A DNA stretch of 31,145 nucleotides. It comes from a virus. Where the stretch lies: IMG/VR virus record IMGVR_UViG_3300020190_000244, positions 1-31,145 of that record. One strand, given 5' to 3'. The notes below the pieces were generated by a model. That model was not told the DNA's origin. It made no database searches and saw only the letters and a program-made list of their open reading frames with translations. This document shows positions 23,933 to 28,919 of this stretch, piece by piece. Position numbers and translations under genes: made by a program. Within the stretch, counting starts at the first letter, position 1, and the number at the start of each line of letters is the position of its first letter.

Positions 23933-23943
23933 GGTATCGGAAG

Positions 23944-23973
23944 TTGACAGCTCTAAAGTATTGTGCTTATGAT
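23944..23973 (+). promoter_or_regulatory. Sigma70-like promoter
   Basis: TTGACA (23944-23949), an 18-nt spacer and TATGAT (23968-23973). It lies between the terminator of cassette 3 and the phosphoesterase gene at 24008, which has a TAGGAG ribosome site. One of the clearest host-type promoters in the window. Confidence 0.72.
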
Positions 23974-24007
23974 CCTGTCGCTGCATACCGCAGCAATAGG
24001 AGAACTC

Positions 24008-24688
24008 ATGAGCAGAGTACTGGTGATAGGAGATACCCATGTTCCCGCCATGCACAAAAGTTATGTGCAGTTTCTGAAAAGTGTAGCCAAAAAATGGAAG
24101 ACAGATAAAGTTATACATGTGGGTGACGTAGTGGACCACCACTGCATTAGCTTTCACGACAAGCATCCTGATAATCCCGGAGCAAAGGAAGAATACTCCC
24201 AGGCCTATAATCAAATACAAAAACTTTATAAGGAGTTTCCCAATGCCGTTATTACAATAGGCAACCACGATATACGCGTATTGCGTCTAAACGCTAAAAT
24301 GGGTATTCCTAAGATGTACCTTAAAGGATTCAACGATTTATACTCTACTAACGCCTGGAGATGGGTAGAGCACATTGAAATAGACGGCGTTTACTATTAT
24401 CACGGAGAAGGCTGTGGGGGTCAACACCCAGCATTTAGCGCAGCCAAAATGCGATTGCAGCCTACTGTCATTGGTCACTACCATAGTGCCTGTGGTATAT
24501 GGTATCAGGCTGGGCCTACTGCAAAGATTTGGGGTATGAACGTTGGTTGCGGCGTTGATCGCAATCATTGGAGTATGCAATACGGTGCTGCGTTTCTTAA
24601 AAAGCCAATTGTCTCCTGCGGCGTTGTAATTGATGGCGATCCGTTCGTTGAAACGATGAATTTAGGTGGAAATTCACGAGCTAAATAA
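24008..24688 (+). CDS. Calcineurin-like metallophosphoesterase
   Basis: The start is set at ATG 24008, which has TAGGAG 6 nt upstream and leads at once into the first motif; an upstream in-frame ATG lies inside the promoter. All family motifs are present: D9-x-H11 (GDTH), G-D40-V-V-D43, G-N86-H87-D, H132 in YYHGEG and G-H157-Y-H159. These bind two metal ions for hydrolysis of phosphoesters. The 226-residue length suits a single-domain enzyme. Phage relatives have been linked to RNA or DNA end processing or nucleotide hydrolysis, but the substrate here cannot be told. Confidence 0.88.
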   Translation: MSRVLVIGDTHVPAMHKSYVQFLKSVAKKWKTDKVIHVGDVVDHHCISFHDKHPDNPGAKEEYSQAYNQIQKLYKEFPNAVITIGNHDIRVLRLNAKMGIPKMYLKGFNDLYSTNAWRWVEHIEIDGVYYYHGEGCGGQHPAFSAAKMRLQPTVIGHYHSACGIWYQAGPTAKIWGMNVGCGVDRNHWSMQYGAAFLKKPIVSCGVVIDGDPFVETMNLGGNSRAK

Positions 24689-24695
24689 AGACAAT

Positions 24696-24755
24696 ATGCA
24701 GGTTAATATGATTTATAAAGAGTTCATCAGAGCTTTTAATTTAGGTATGAACTAA
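24696..24755 (+). CDS. Possible 19-codon leader frame
   Basis: A short frame from ATG 24696 (alternative ATG 24708) to TAA 24753-24755, the last base of which is the A of the next gene's ATG (TAATG). Such overlaps usually mean translational coupling. The peptide (MQVNMIYKEFIRAFNLGMN) has no recognised function, and the SD is weak. It may be a leader peptide or chance. Confidence 0.3.
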   Translation: MQVNMIYKEFIRAFNLGMN

Positions 24756-24958
24756 TGGGTAGACGAAAAAAAGAAAACTGCTTCCCGTATACTGACATTG
24801 TCATATCTACTTATATTAAAAAGCAGGATTATCATCAGGCACAACTTCGGTATTCAAACAATATTGGAGTAAATCCTGCTATTAACTTTAATACAGATGA
24901 ATCAGCAGAAGAAAATGTGGATTATTTTGATCAATTTGATGAGGATTATGGGGACTAA
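24755..24958 (+). CDS. Unknown small protein (67 residues)
   Basis: Starts at ATG 24755 with TTTAGG about 11 nt upstream. The N-terminus is basic (GRRKKENCF), the middle Tyr/Gln-rich and the last 20 residues strongly acidic (ESAEENVDYFDQFDEDYGD). No motif recognised. It is the last gene before the long non-coding region. Confidence 0.55.
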   Translation: MGRRKKENCFPYTDIVISTYIKKQDYHQAQLRYSNNIGVNPAINFNTDESAEENVDYFDQFDEDYGD

Positions 24959-25213
24959 AATACCCCAATATACATGGTAATATGATATATCCCCCGCTAA
25001 TAGCTCTTACCCGACCATAATAGGATGCCAGAGTCCGTACAACTCTGCATCCAAACGGCAGACGATTTTTCCAGTTATTGTCATCTGTAGCAACTAGGTG
25101 GGCTAGCCTATCTAGTAACTGGTGGGAGGTGCGTACCAAAGATTCGCATCTGAGTTCTAGTAACCTGTAGCACGGTTGAGGTGAAAGAACGAGAAAAAGG
25201 TTAAATCGTGCGT

Positions 25214-25241
25214 CCCACATAGATCGGCAGGTCTGTGTGGG
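25214..25241 (+). repeat. 28-nt hairpin repeat, copy A
   Basis: CCCACATAGATC-GGCA-GGTCTGTGTGGG folds into a 12-bp stem (with G-U pairs) and a tetraloop, followed by CTTTTC. Nearly identical copies lie at 25411 and 25520. Confidence 0.85.
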
Positions 25242-25410
25242 CTTTTCTTCGACGATAGGGTGCAGAAAGATTTACTTGCCGAAAGGAAGAATAATCTTCC
25301 CTGCACCTGAATGGTGGGCATCTTTCGTTGATTTTTGTTGCCCATGTATTGCAAATCAACGGCTTGTTGTGTGCCAAAACGCAATGCTGTGCGGGTATCA
25401 GCACAGTAAA

Positions 25411-25438
25411 CCCACATAGATCGACGGGTCTGTGTGGG
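25411..25438 (+). repeat. 28-nt hairpin repeat, copy B
   Basis: Same stem as copy A with loop GACG, preceded by CAGTAAA and followed by TGTGGGTTTTTA. It differs from copy A only in the loop. Confidence 0.85.
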
Positions 25439-25519
25439 TGTGGGTTTTTAATCCCACTTCAGCTGAAGACTTAACCCACTTCAACGGCTGTGACAAAACC
25501 ATGTGGGTTTAAACAGTAA

Positions 25520-25547
25520 CCCACACAGATCGACAGGTCTGTGTGGG
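25520..25547 (+). repeat. 28-nt hairpin repeat, copy C
   Basis: Same hairpin with loop GACA. One G-U pair of copies A and B is replaced by a C-G pair, which keeps the structure. It is preceded by CAGTAA, as in copy B, and followed by TTTTC. Confidence 0.85.
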
Positions 25548-25594
25548 TTTTCAAACTTTCTCAAGAGGAGAACTGCTGCAGCAGGAAGAACCTC

Positions 25595-25633
25595 TACTCG
25601 ACTATGCGAGTATAAATAGGTATTAGGCATAGT
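25595..25633 (+). ncRNA. H-type pseudoknot 1
   Basis: TACTCG (25595-25600) and CGAGTA (25607-25612) form a hairpin whose loop ACTATG(C) (25601-25607) is the exact complement of GCATAGT (25627-25633) downstream. It overlaps TATAAATA at 25611-25618. Confidence 0.5.
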
Positions 25634-25681
25634 GCGTTTATGTAAATCTACGAATTTACATTAAGGTTACTCTAGTCACAG

Positions 25682-25733
25682 CTTGAGGGCTACGAAGAAG
25701 TGAAACAACTTCGGTGTGCCCTAGTTTCACAAG
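25682..25733 (+). ncRNA. H-type pseudoknot 2
   Basis: AGGGC (25686-25690) pairs with GCCCT (25718-25722) and encloses CGAAG/CTTCG (25693-25697 with 25709-25713). The loop GTGAAAC (25700-25706) is the exact complement of GTTTCAC (25724-25730). Nested stems and a 7-bp pseudoknot helix are unlikely by chance. Confidence 0.6.
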
Positions 25734-25811
25734 ACTCATGACTAACTGACAGATGTAGCTCAGGGTCCCTACCTTTGTTAGAATTGAGGAACAATATGAG
25801 ACCTTACATGG

Positions 25812-25844
25812 GCACACTGTGGGGAAACCCACAGTGTGCTTTTT
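25812..25844 (+). terminator. Strong intrinsic terminator
   Basis: GCACACTGTGGG (25812-25823) and CCCACAGTGTGC (25828-25839) form a perfect 12-bp stem with a GAAA loop, then TTTTT. It ends the structured non-coding region before the gene at 25916. Confidence 0.95.
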
Positions 25845-25915
25845 CTTTGGTGTGGTGATCTTATGTACCGTGTAATACGGATTGTTTGGTGTGTCGTCTT
25901 TTCAGGAGAATCAAC

Positions 25916-26215
25916 ATGAGTGAAAAGCTTCTCAAAAATACCTATCAGTCATACAATATTCTCTGTGCAGAGATTGACTATATGGAAATGGTTATCAGGG
26001 GCAACGAGTGTCGAGAGAATCCCTCCACTGATAATCTTCTTGAGCTCAAGAATCTACGCATGATATTGGAGGACCTTCAACAGAGTCGTATATCGGCTCT
26101 TAAGTTGCATAAGTTAAATGTCTCAATCTCCAATCGACTGAAAAAAATGAATAGATGGCATATGTTTAATCAATGGACATCACAGAAACAACAAAACAGC
26201 ACGACTTATTGGTGA
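25916..26215 (+). CDS. Unknown helical protein (99 residues)
   Basis: The start is set at ATG 25916, with AGGAG 9-10 nt upstream (TTTTCAGGAGAATCAAC); an in-frame ATG at 25886 has no SD. The product is almost wholly helical (LLKNTYQSYNILCAEIDYME ... NLLELKNLRMILEDLQQSRI), probably a coiled coil, with a basic, Trp- and Gln-rich C-terminus. It stands alone between non-coding regions. Family unknown. Confidence 0.62.
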   Translation: MSEKLLKNTYQSYNILCAEIDYMEMVIRGNECRENPSTDNLLELKNLRMILEDLQQSRISALKLHKLNVSISNRLKKMNRWHMFNQWTSQKQQNSTTYW

Positions 26216-26270
26216 TAAAGACAGTTTCGATTGTCCTCTTTTGAGGCGGGCTACTGAGCGAGCAAATATG

Positions 26271-26344
26271 GGGCCGGTAGCTCAGCGGTCTAGAGCCATC
26301 GACTCATAATCGATCCGGCGTGGGTTCGAATCCCACCCGGCCCA
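26271..26344 (+). tRNA. tRNA with anticodon CAT (probably Ile2, else elongator Met)
   Basis: A full 74-nt cloverleaf: 7-bp acceptor stem GGGCCGG/CCGGCCC, D stem GCTC/GAGC, anticodon stem ATCGA/TCGAT with loop CTCATAA, 5-nt variable loop and T stem GTGGG/CCCAC with loop TTCGAAT; the discriminator is A26344. CCA is not encoded. It lacks the unpaired first base and the three G-C pairs of initiator tRNA. C4-G69 and C5-G68 and the G-A before CTCATAA resemble the bacterial tRNA-Ile2 read as AUA after lysidine modification by host TilS. Elongator Met cannot be excluded. Confidence 0.93.
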
Positions 26345-26360
26345 TTTTGTAGAATACCTC

Positions 26361-26402
26361 GAATACCCTCACCTGTTGATTTCACAATCTGAGCGAGGGT
26401 TT
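26361..26402 (+). repeat. Hairpin with TTGATTTCAC loop, copy 1
   Basis: ACCCTC (26365-26370) pairs with GAGGGT (26395-26400). The apex TGTTGATTTCACAATC can form GATT-TCAC-AATC. It shares its sequence and layout with 26533-26576, though its lower stem has mismatches. Confidence 0.65.
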
Positions 26403-26532
26403 AGAGCAAAACTCGGCCAGGTAGGGCTTGCGGCCTGATCCTGCCAGCGCTGTTCTCTGTCGCTCAGAGACTCCACAGACCCCGCTGCTGGGGCCCCATC
26501 CGCAAGAGGGGGCGGCGCTTCTATAGTCCCCC
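26400..26532. other. GC-rich structured stretch, no gene seen
   Basis: Between the two TTGATTTCAC hairpins lies about 130 nt far richer in G and C than the surroundings. It has local pairing such as GGCCAGG/CCTGCC and CCCC-GCTGCT-GGGG but no convincing reading frame on either strand. It may be part of one RNA with the flanking hairpins. Confidence 0.4.
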
Positions 26533-26576
26533 GGAATGCCCTTGCCCGTTGATTTCACGATCCGGGCAAGGGTTCC
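26533..26576 (+). repeat. Hairpin with TTGATTTCAC loop, copy 2
   Basis: A perfect 9-bp stem CCCTTGCCC/GGGCAAGGG (26539-26547 with 26564-26572), extended by GGAA/TTCC, carries the loop GTTGATTTCACGATCC. The loop matches copy 1 at nearly every position while the stem sequence differs, which argues for conserved RNA structure or a protein target. Confidence 0.7.
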
Positions 26577-26603
26577 TTTGCTAAAGTCATTCTCTCTTGT
26601 TCG

Positions 26604-26637
26604 CCTAAAATCCAATAAGTTCGGATTTTAGGTTTTT
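26604..26637 (+). terminator. Intrinsic terminator
   Basis: CCTAAAATCC (26604-26613) and GGATTTTAGG (26623-26632) form a 10-bp stem followed by TTTTT. It separates the tRNA region from the lysozyme gene. Confidence 0.88.
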
Positions 26638-26638
26638 G

Positions 26639-26680
26639 CCTGTGGGGCGTTCCCTCAGGTATTTTTCTCAACACACAGGA
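26639..26680 (+). promoter_or_regulatory. Leader that may hide the lysozyme SD
   Basis: CCTGTG (26639-26644) can pair with CACAGG (26674-26679), which contains the SD of the lysozyme gene (CAGGA). A small GGG-CGTT-CCC hairpin and an AGGTATT segment lie between them. This would lower translation until melted. The helix is short, so this is tentative. Confidence 0.35.
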
Positions 26681-26690
26681 AACAAATGCA

Positions 26691-27110
26691 ATGAAACCTG
26701 TAGGTAAACTTATCGTAGCGATGCTGCTGTATGTCGCTGTCCCCGCCCAGGCTCAGACCTGGGACACCTTTCTGGATGCAATCCAAAAGGTGGAGACCGG
26801 TGCAGAAAAGAATCCCAACACCGCTGTTGGCGATAATGGCAAGGCCCTTGGTGCGTATCAAATTTGGTACGATTATTGGGCGGATGCCGTTGAGCGCTCA
26901 CCTGAGCTAAAAGCTCAGGGCTATGAGGCGGTTAAAGACCCCATCTATGCTAGGAAAATAATCCGAGCATACATGGACAGATACGCTCCTAAGAATGCCA
27001 CGTGGGAGGAGCGAGCGCGAATTCACAATGGTGGTCCCAAAGGCCATCGTAAGTCTGCCACTAAAGCTTACTGGACCAAGGTGCAAAAGCACCTTAAGGA
27101 GGCAAAGTAA
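26691..27110 (+). CDS. Destabilase / i-type lysozyme with signal peptide (endolysin candidate)
   Basis: A protein of 139 residues. Residues 1-21 are a signal peptide ending P-A-Q-A. The rest follows invertebrate-type (destabilase) lysozyme: A-I-Q-K-V-E35-T-G, then G-D48-N-G-K-A-L-G-A-Y-Q-I, IIRAYMDRYA and the hallmark ARIHNGGPKG near residue 115, ending in AYWTKVQKHL. Glu35 and Asp48 match the spacing of the two catalytic acids of i-type lysozymes. It lacks the many Cys residues of animal forms. It would cut peptidoglycan, exported by the host Sec path, and so is a candidate signal-type endolysin. SD CAGGA lies 11 nt before ATG 26691. No holin is adjacent. Confidence 0.85.
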   Translation: MKPVGKLIVAMLLYVAVPAQAQTWDTFLDAIQKVETGAEKNPNTAVGDNGKALGAYQIWYDYWADAVERSPELKAQGYEAVKDPIYARKIIRAYMDRYAPKNATWEERARIHNGGPKGHRKSATKAYWTKVQKHLKEAK

Positions 27111-27445
27111 TGTTTATTTGTCTCACACTTAACCACGGAGAAGGTTCGAGAGGCTGGCATTTGATTAATCATCAGTTTATTGATCAGGCTCTAGCAACGC
27201 CTGGATTGAGGGTATTGGTGAGTAAGAACCTGGACATCAGTTCGATGATATTAGAGGAAGATGGGTTAAAAGCAGTGCCTACTCCTCTTGCTTTAAATCG
27301 AATGCGTTTAATTATTAAATGCTATCGACCGATGTTAGAGTCAGATATTTCTACTCTTTTGGGCCTTTCTGCGCCAAACGCCCACAACACACCAACTACA
27401 CCCATACATGCTAGTAAGCATATGATGGGAGAAGGCCCTCTGTAG
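27110..27445 (+). CDS. Unknown 111-residue protein
   Basis: Its ATG overlaps the lysozyme stop (TAATG), and the two are followed by a terminator at 27476, so they form a two-gene unit. The protein has a mixed alpha/beta body (VLVSKNLDISSMILEEDG, NRMRLIIKCYRPMLESDIST) and a Pro/Thr/His-rich tail. It has no membrane segment, so it is not an obvious holin or spanin. It might modulate the lysozyme or lysis, by context only. Confidence 0.62.
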   Translation: MFICLTLNHGEGSRGWHLINHQFIDQALATPGLRVLVSKNLDISSMILEEDGLKAVPTPLALNRMRLIIKCYRPMLESDISTLLGLSAPNAHNTPTTPIHASKHMMGEGPL

Positions 27446-27475
27446 GGTCACTTACGGTGCATTTGTTTCCACTTG

Positions 27476-27512
27476 GGGGTGGCAGACTTCTTAGTCTGCC
27501 ACCCCTCTTTTT
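27476..27512 (+). terminator. Intrinsic terminator of the lysis-like unit
   Basis: GGGGTGGCAGACT (27476-27488) and AGTCTGCCACCCC (27493-27505) form a perfect 13-bp stem with loop TCTT, then TCTTTTT. Confidence 0.95.
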
Positions 27513-27561
27513 GTACGACTACTCCGGTAGTAATTTCTAATGGTTCTATCTTGTAGTAAAA

Positions 27562-27598
27562 AGCGGGGGGCCTGGGCCAAGCCCCCTGCTTTTTTTTT
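27562..27598 (+). terminator. Second intrinsic terminator
   Basis: AGCGGGGGGC (27562-27571) pairs with GCCCCCTGCT (27581-27590), one G-U pair, followed by nine T. No gene lies between this and the terminator at 27476, so it may end a short RNA or back up the first. Confidence 0.85.
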
Positions 27599-27604
27599 AG
27601 ATAT

Positions 27605-27788
27605 TAATATTTATTCTCTGAAGACAATGTCTAATCAATATCAACTGTATTTATTACAATGGATGGACTTGCACCTAACTGTCATAAAAGTTAGGATGCG
27701 TCATGCATATAGTTTGTAGAGGTGCCTCGTTGGCATCTCATTATATCCTTGCAATTCCTGAGCTAATCCTCAGGAATTGTTTTATTTT
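27605..27788 (+). ncRNA. Possible small RNA ending in a terminator
   Basis: The segment between two terminators has hairpins CCTAACT/AGTTAGG (27678-27700) and GAGGTGCC/GGCATCTC (27719-27739), and closes with CAATTCCTGAG/CTCAGGAATTG (27752-27779) plus a T-rich tail. A 30-codon frame from ATG 27629 exists but has no SD. A small regulatory RNA is the simplest reading; its start is unknown. Confidence 0.4.
27752..27787 (+). terminator. Intrinsic terminator
   Basis: Perfect 11-bp stem CAATTCCTGAG (27752-27762) / CTCAGGAATTG (27769-27779) with a 6-nt loop, followed by TTTTATTTT. Confidence 0.85.
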
Positions 27789-27899
27789 AATGTTTAAAGC
27801 GTTGTATGCTTCTTTGCAACACCATACAGGGCATTGCTAAGTAACTGTACCTAAACATACAGAAATAATGTATATTTTAAATACCGTAAATCTCTTCTT

Positions 27900-28017
27900 A
27901 AAAAACCAGTAGTGACGTTTGCTATGTAATATCGTGCTCTATTTATAATACTTATCTAATAGTGTATACTCTGTTCAAGTAATACTCTAACATAGCAAAC
28001 GTCACTACTGGTTTTTT
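27900..28017. repeat. 28-bp perfect inverted repeat enclosing 62 bp
   Basis: The arm 27900-27927 (starting AAAAAACCAGTAGTGACG) is the exact reverse complement of 27990-28017. The 62-bp spacer is AT-rich and has no gene. As RNA it would be a very long hairpin ending in a run of T, like a terminator with a large loop. As DNA it resembles a 118-bp MITE-like element with terminal inverted repeats. No clear target-site duplication is seen. Confidence 0.85.
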
Positions 28018-28047
28018 TTGGAACTAAATATTGTCATTTGCTATAAT
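28018..28047 (+). promoter_or_regulatory. Extended -10 promoter at a nearly leaderless gene
   Basis: TTGGAA (28018-28023), an 18-nt spacer and TATAAT (28042-28047) with the extended TGC in front. A transcript would begin about 7 nt downstream, at or next to the ATG at 28055, leaving little or no leader. Confidence 0.6.
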
Positions 28048-28054
28048 TACTATT

Positions 28055-28507
28055 ATGCAACCTTACCAACAATACAAGCAAGCAGCCTTATTTGAAGGCG
28101 CTAACTCTGACGGACTCCAAGGCCTTAGGGCGTTGGTTGGTGCCGGAGCTGGTGGTTTACTTGGCGCTGGGTTAGGTGCTGGCGGTGGACTGCTGAGAGA
28201 GGCCTTCTTTGCCAAACCAGAAGAGGCTCAATATTTACGTAGAGCTTTACAGGGCATGAGCCTGGGTGGACTTGCAGGTGCTGGTCTTGGCGCAGGTATA
28301 GGCGCCACCAATATAGGTAAAGGCATACAGACGGCTCTAGAAGAGTCTACAGCAAAAGCTAATGTCAAAATGTTGCAGGCTATTGCTAATTCCCTCAACT
28401 CTATTCAGGTAACAAACTTGCCTCTCTTTGTAGCGCAGCCAAAATTTCAAGTTCATCCAGATGTCATAAACCAATTAGAACAAACTCAAACTAAGAGTAC
28501 AAAATGA
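28055..28507 (+). CDS. Glycine-zipper protein
   Basis: The start is set at ATG 28055 just after a strong TATAAT; an ORF extension to 28031 would lie within the promoter. The 150-residue product has two Gly/Ala/Leu-rich stretches (LRALVGAGAGGLLGAGLGAG, residues ~24-43, and MSLGGLAGAGLGAGIGATNI, residues ~69-88) with GxxxG spacing, which can insert in membranes or pack helices. A polar helical C-terminus follows. Phage proteins with such zippers are often virion-internal or ejected, but this is inference. It overlaps the next gene in ATGA. Confidence 0.7.
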   Translation: MQPYQQYKQAALFEGANSDGLQGLRALVGAGAGGLLGAGLGAGGGLLREAFFAKPEEAQYLRRALQGMSLGGLAGAGLGAGIGATNIGKGIQTALEESTAKANVKMLQAIANSLNSIQVTNLPLFVAQPKFQVHPDVINQLEQTQTKSTK

Positions 28508-28893
28508 ACAAACAAGCTCAATACTCTTTATTACGTCACTACCTCATGCAAAAGATTGCAGAGGAGTGCGCTGCTTGCAGTATGGACGAAGCAGACTACG
28601 ATTGCGAAGAGTGCAAAACTGCCTCTGAGGCATGGACTCGCTCTGAGGGTAAGAACCCAGAGGGTGGCCTTAACGCCAAAGGCCGAGCTAGCTACAACAA
28701 AGCTACTGGGGGCAACCTAAAGGCTCCAGTGAGCTCTGCGGCGGCTGACAAGAGCCCTGCCAAGGCCAAGCGTCGTAGCAGCTTCTGCTCACGCATGTGT
28801 GGCATGAAGGCTAAGCGAACTGGTTCTGAGACCTCACGAGATCCCGACTCTCGTATCAACAAGGCGTTGCGTAAGTGGGATTGTAACTGTTAA
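28504..28893 (+). CDS. DUF6321-like phage protein with Cys motifs
   Basis: A protein of 129 residues. The N-terminal part has C-A-A-C ... C-E-E-C (residues ~20-35), a possible zinc site. The centre carries GGLNAKGRASYNKATGGNLK and later FCSRMCGMK ... DPDSRINKALRKW, which I recall as the pattern of the DUF6321 family of phage proteins of unknown role; this is from memory and unconfirmed. The chain ends in D-C-N-C. It is coupled to the gene before it and is probably a small virion or packaging-region protein. Confidence 0.68.
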   Translation: MNKQAQYSLLRHYLMQKIAEECAACSMDEADYDCEECKTASEAWTRSEGKNPEGGLNAKGRASYNKATGGNLKAPVSSAAADKSPAKAKRRSSFCSRMCGMKAKRTGSETSRDPDSRINKALRKWDCNC

Positions 28894-28919
28894 ATATTAA
28901 TTATTAAGATAGATACACA

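Larger units (their letters stand above)
24985..25850 (+). ncRNA. Candidate large structured non-coding RNA region
   Basis: About 860 nt without a credible protein gene, packed with paired elements. These include GGATGC-AGAGT/ACTCT-GCATCC (25022-25053), CCAGTTA/TAACTGG, AGGTGCG/CGCATCT, a long stem GGTGCAG/CTGCACC (25258-25309) enclosing AGATT/AATCT and a GAAA-capped hairpin, GTTGATTT/AAATCAAC, and AACCCAC/GTGGGTT. Three copies of a 28-nt hairpin and two pseudoknots also occur, ending in a perfect terminator at 25812. The boundaries are guesses; the three internal hairpins with T-runs may instead end separate short RNAs. Location near a tRNA is typical of GOLLD and ROOL RNAs, but I cannot confirm membership. 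Confidence 0.5.

Noticed and set aside
25237-25419. 60-codon plus-strand frame and overlapping minus-strand frames in the structured region
   Set aside because: No SD, Cys-rich odd composition, and the DNA is occupied by hairpins.
25214-25547. CRISPR array from the CCCACA hairpins
   Set aside because: Only three copies with unequal spacing, strong hairpins with T-runs and no cas genes.
24985-25850. tmRNA, suggested by several pseudoknots
   Set aside because: No tRNA-like ends, CCA or tag reading frame can be found.
26271-26344. Initiator tRNA-fMet
   Set aside because: The first base pair is G-C and the anticodon stem lacks the three G-C pairs of initiators.
27629-27721. 30-codon frame in the terminator-rich gap
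   Set aside because: No SD, and hairpins of a possible small RNA lie across it.
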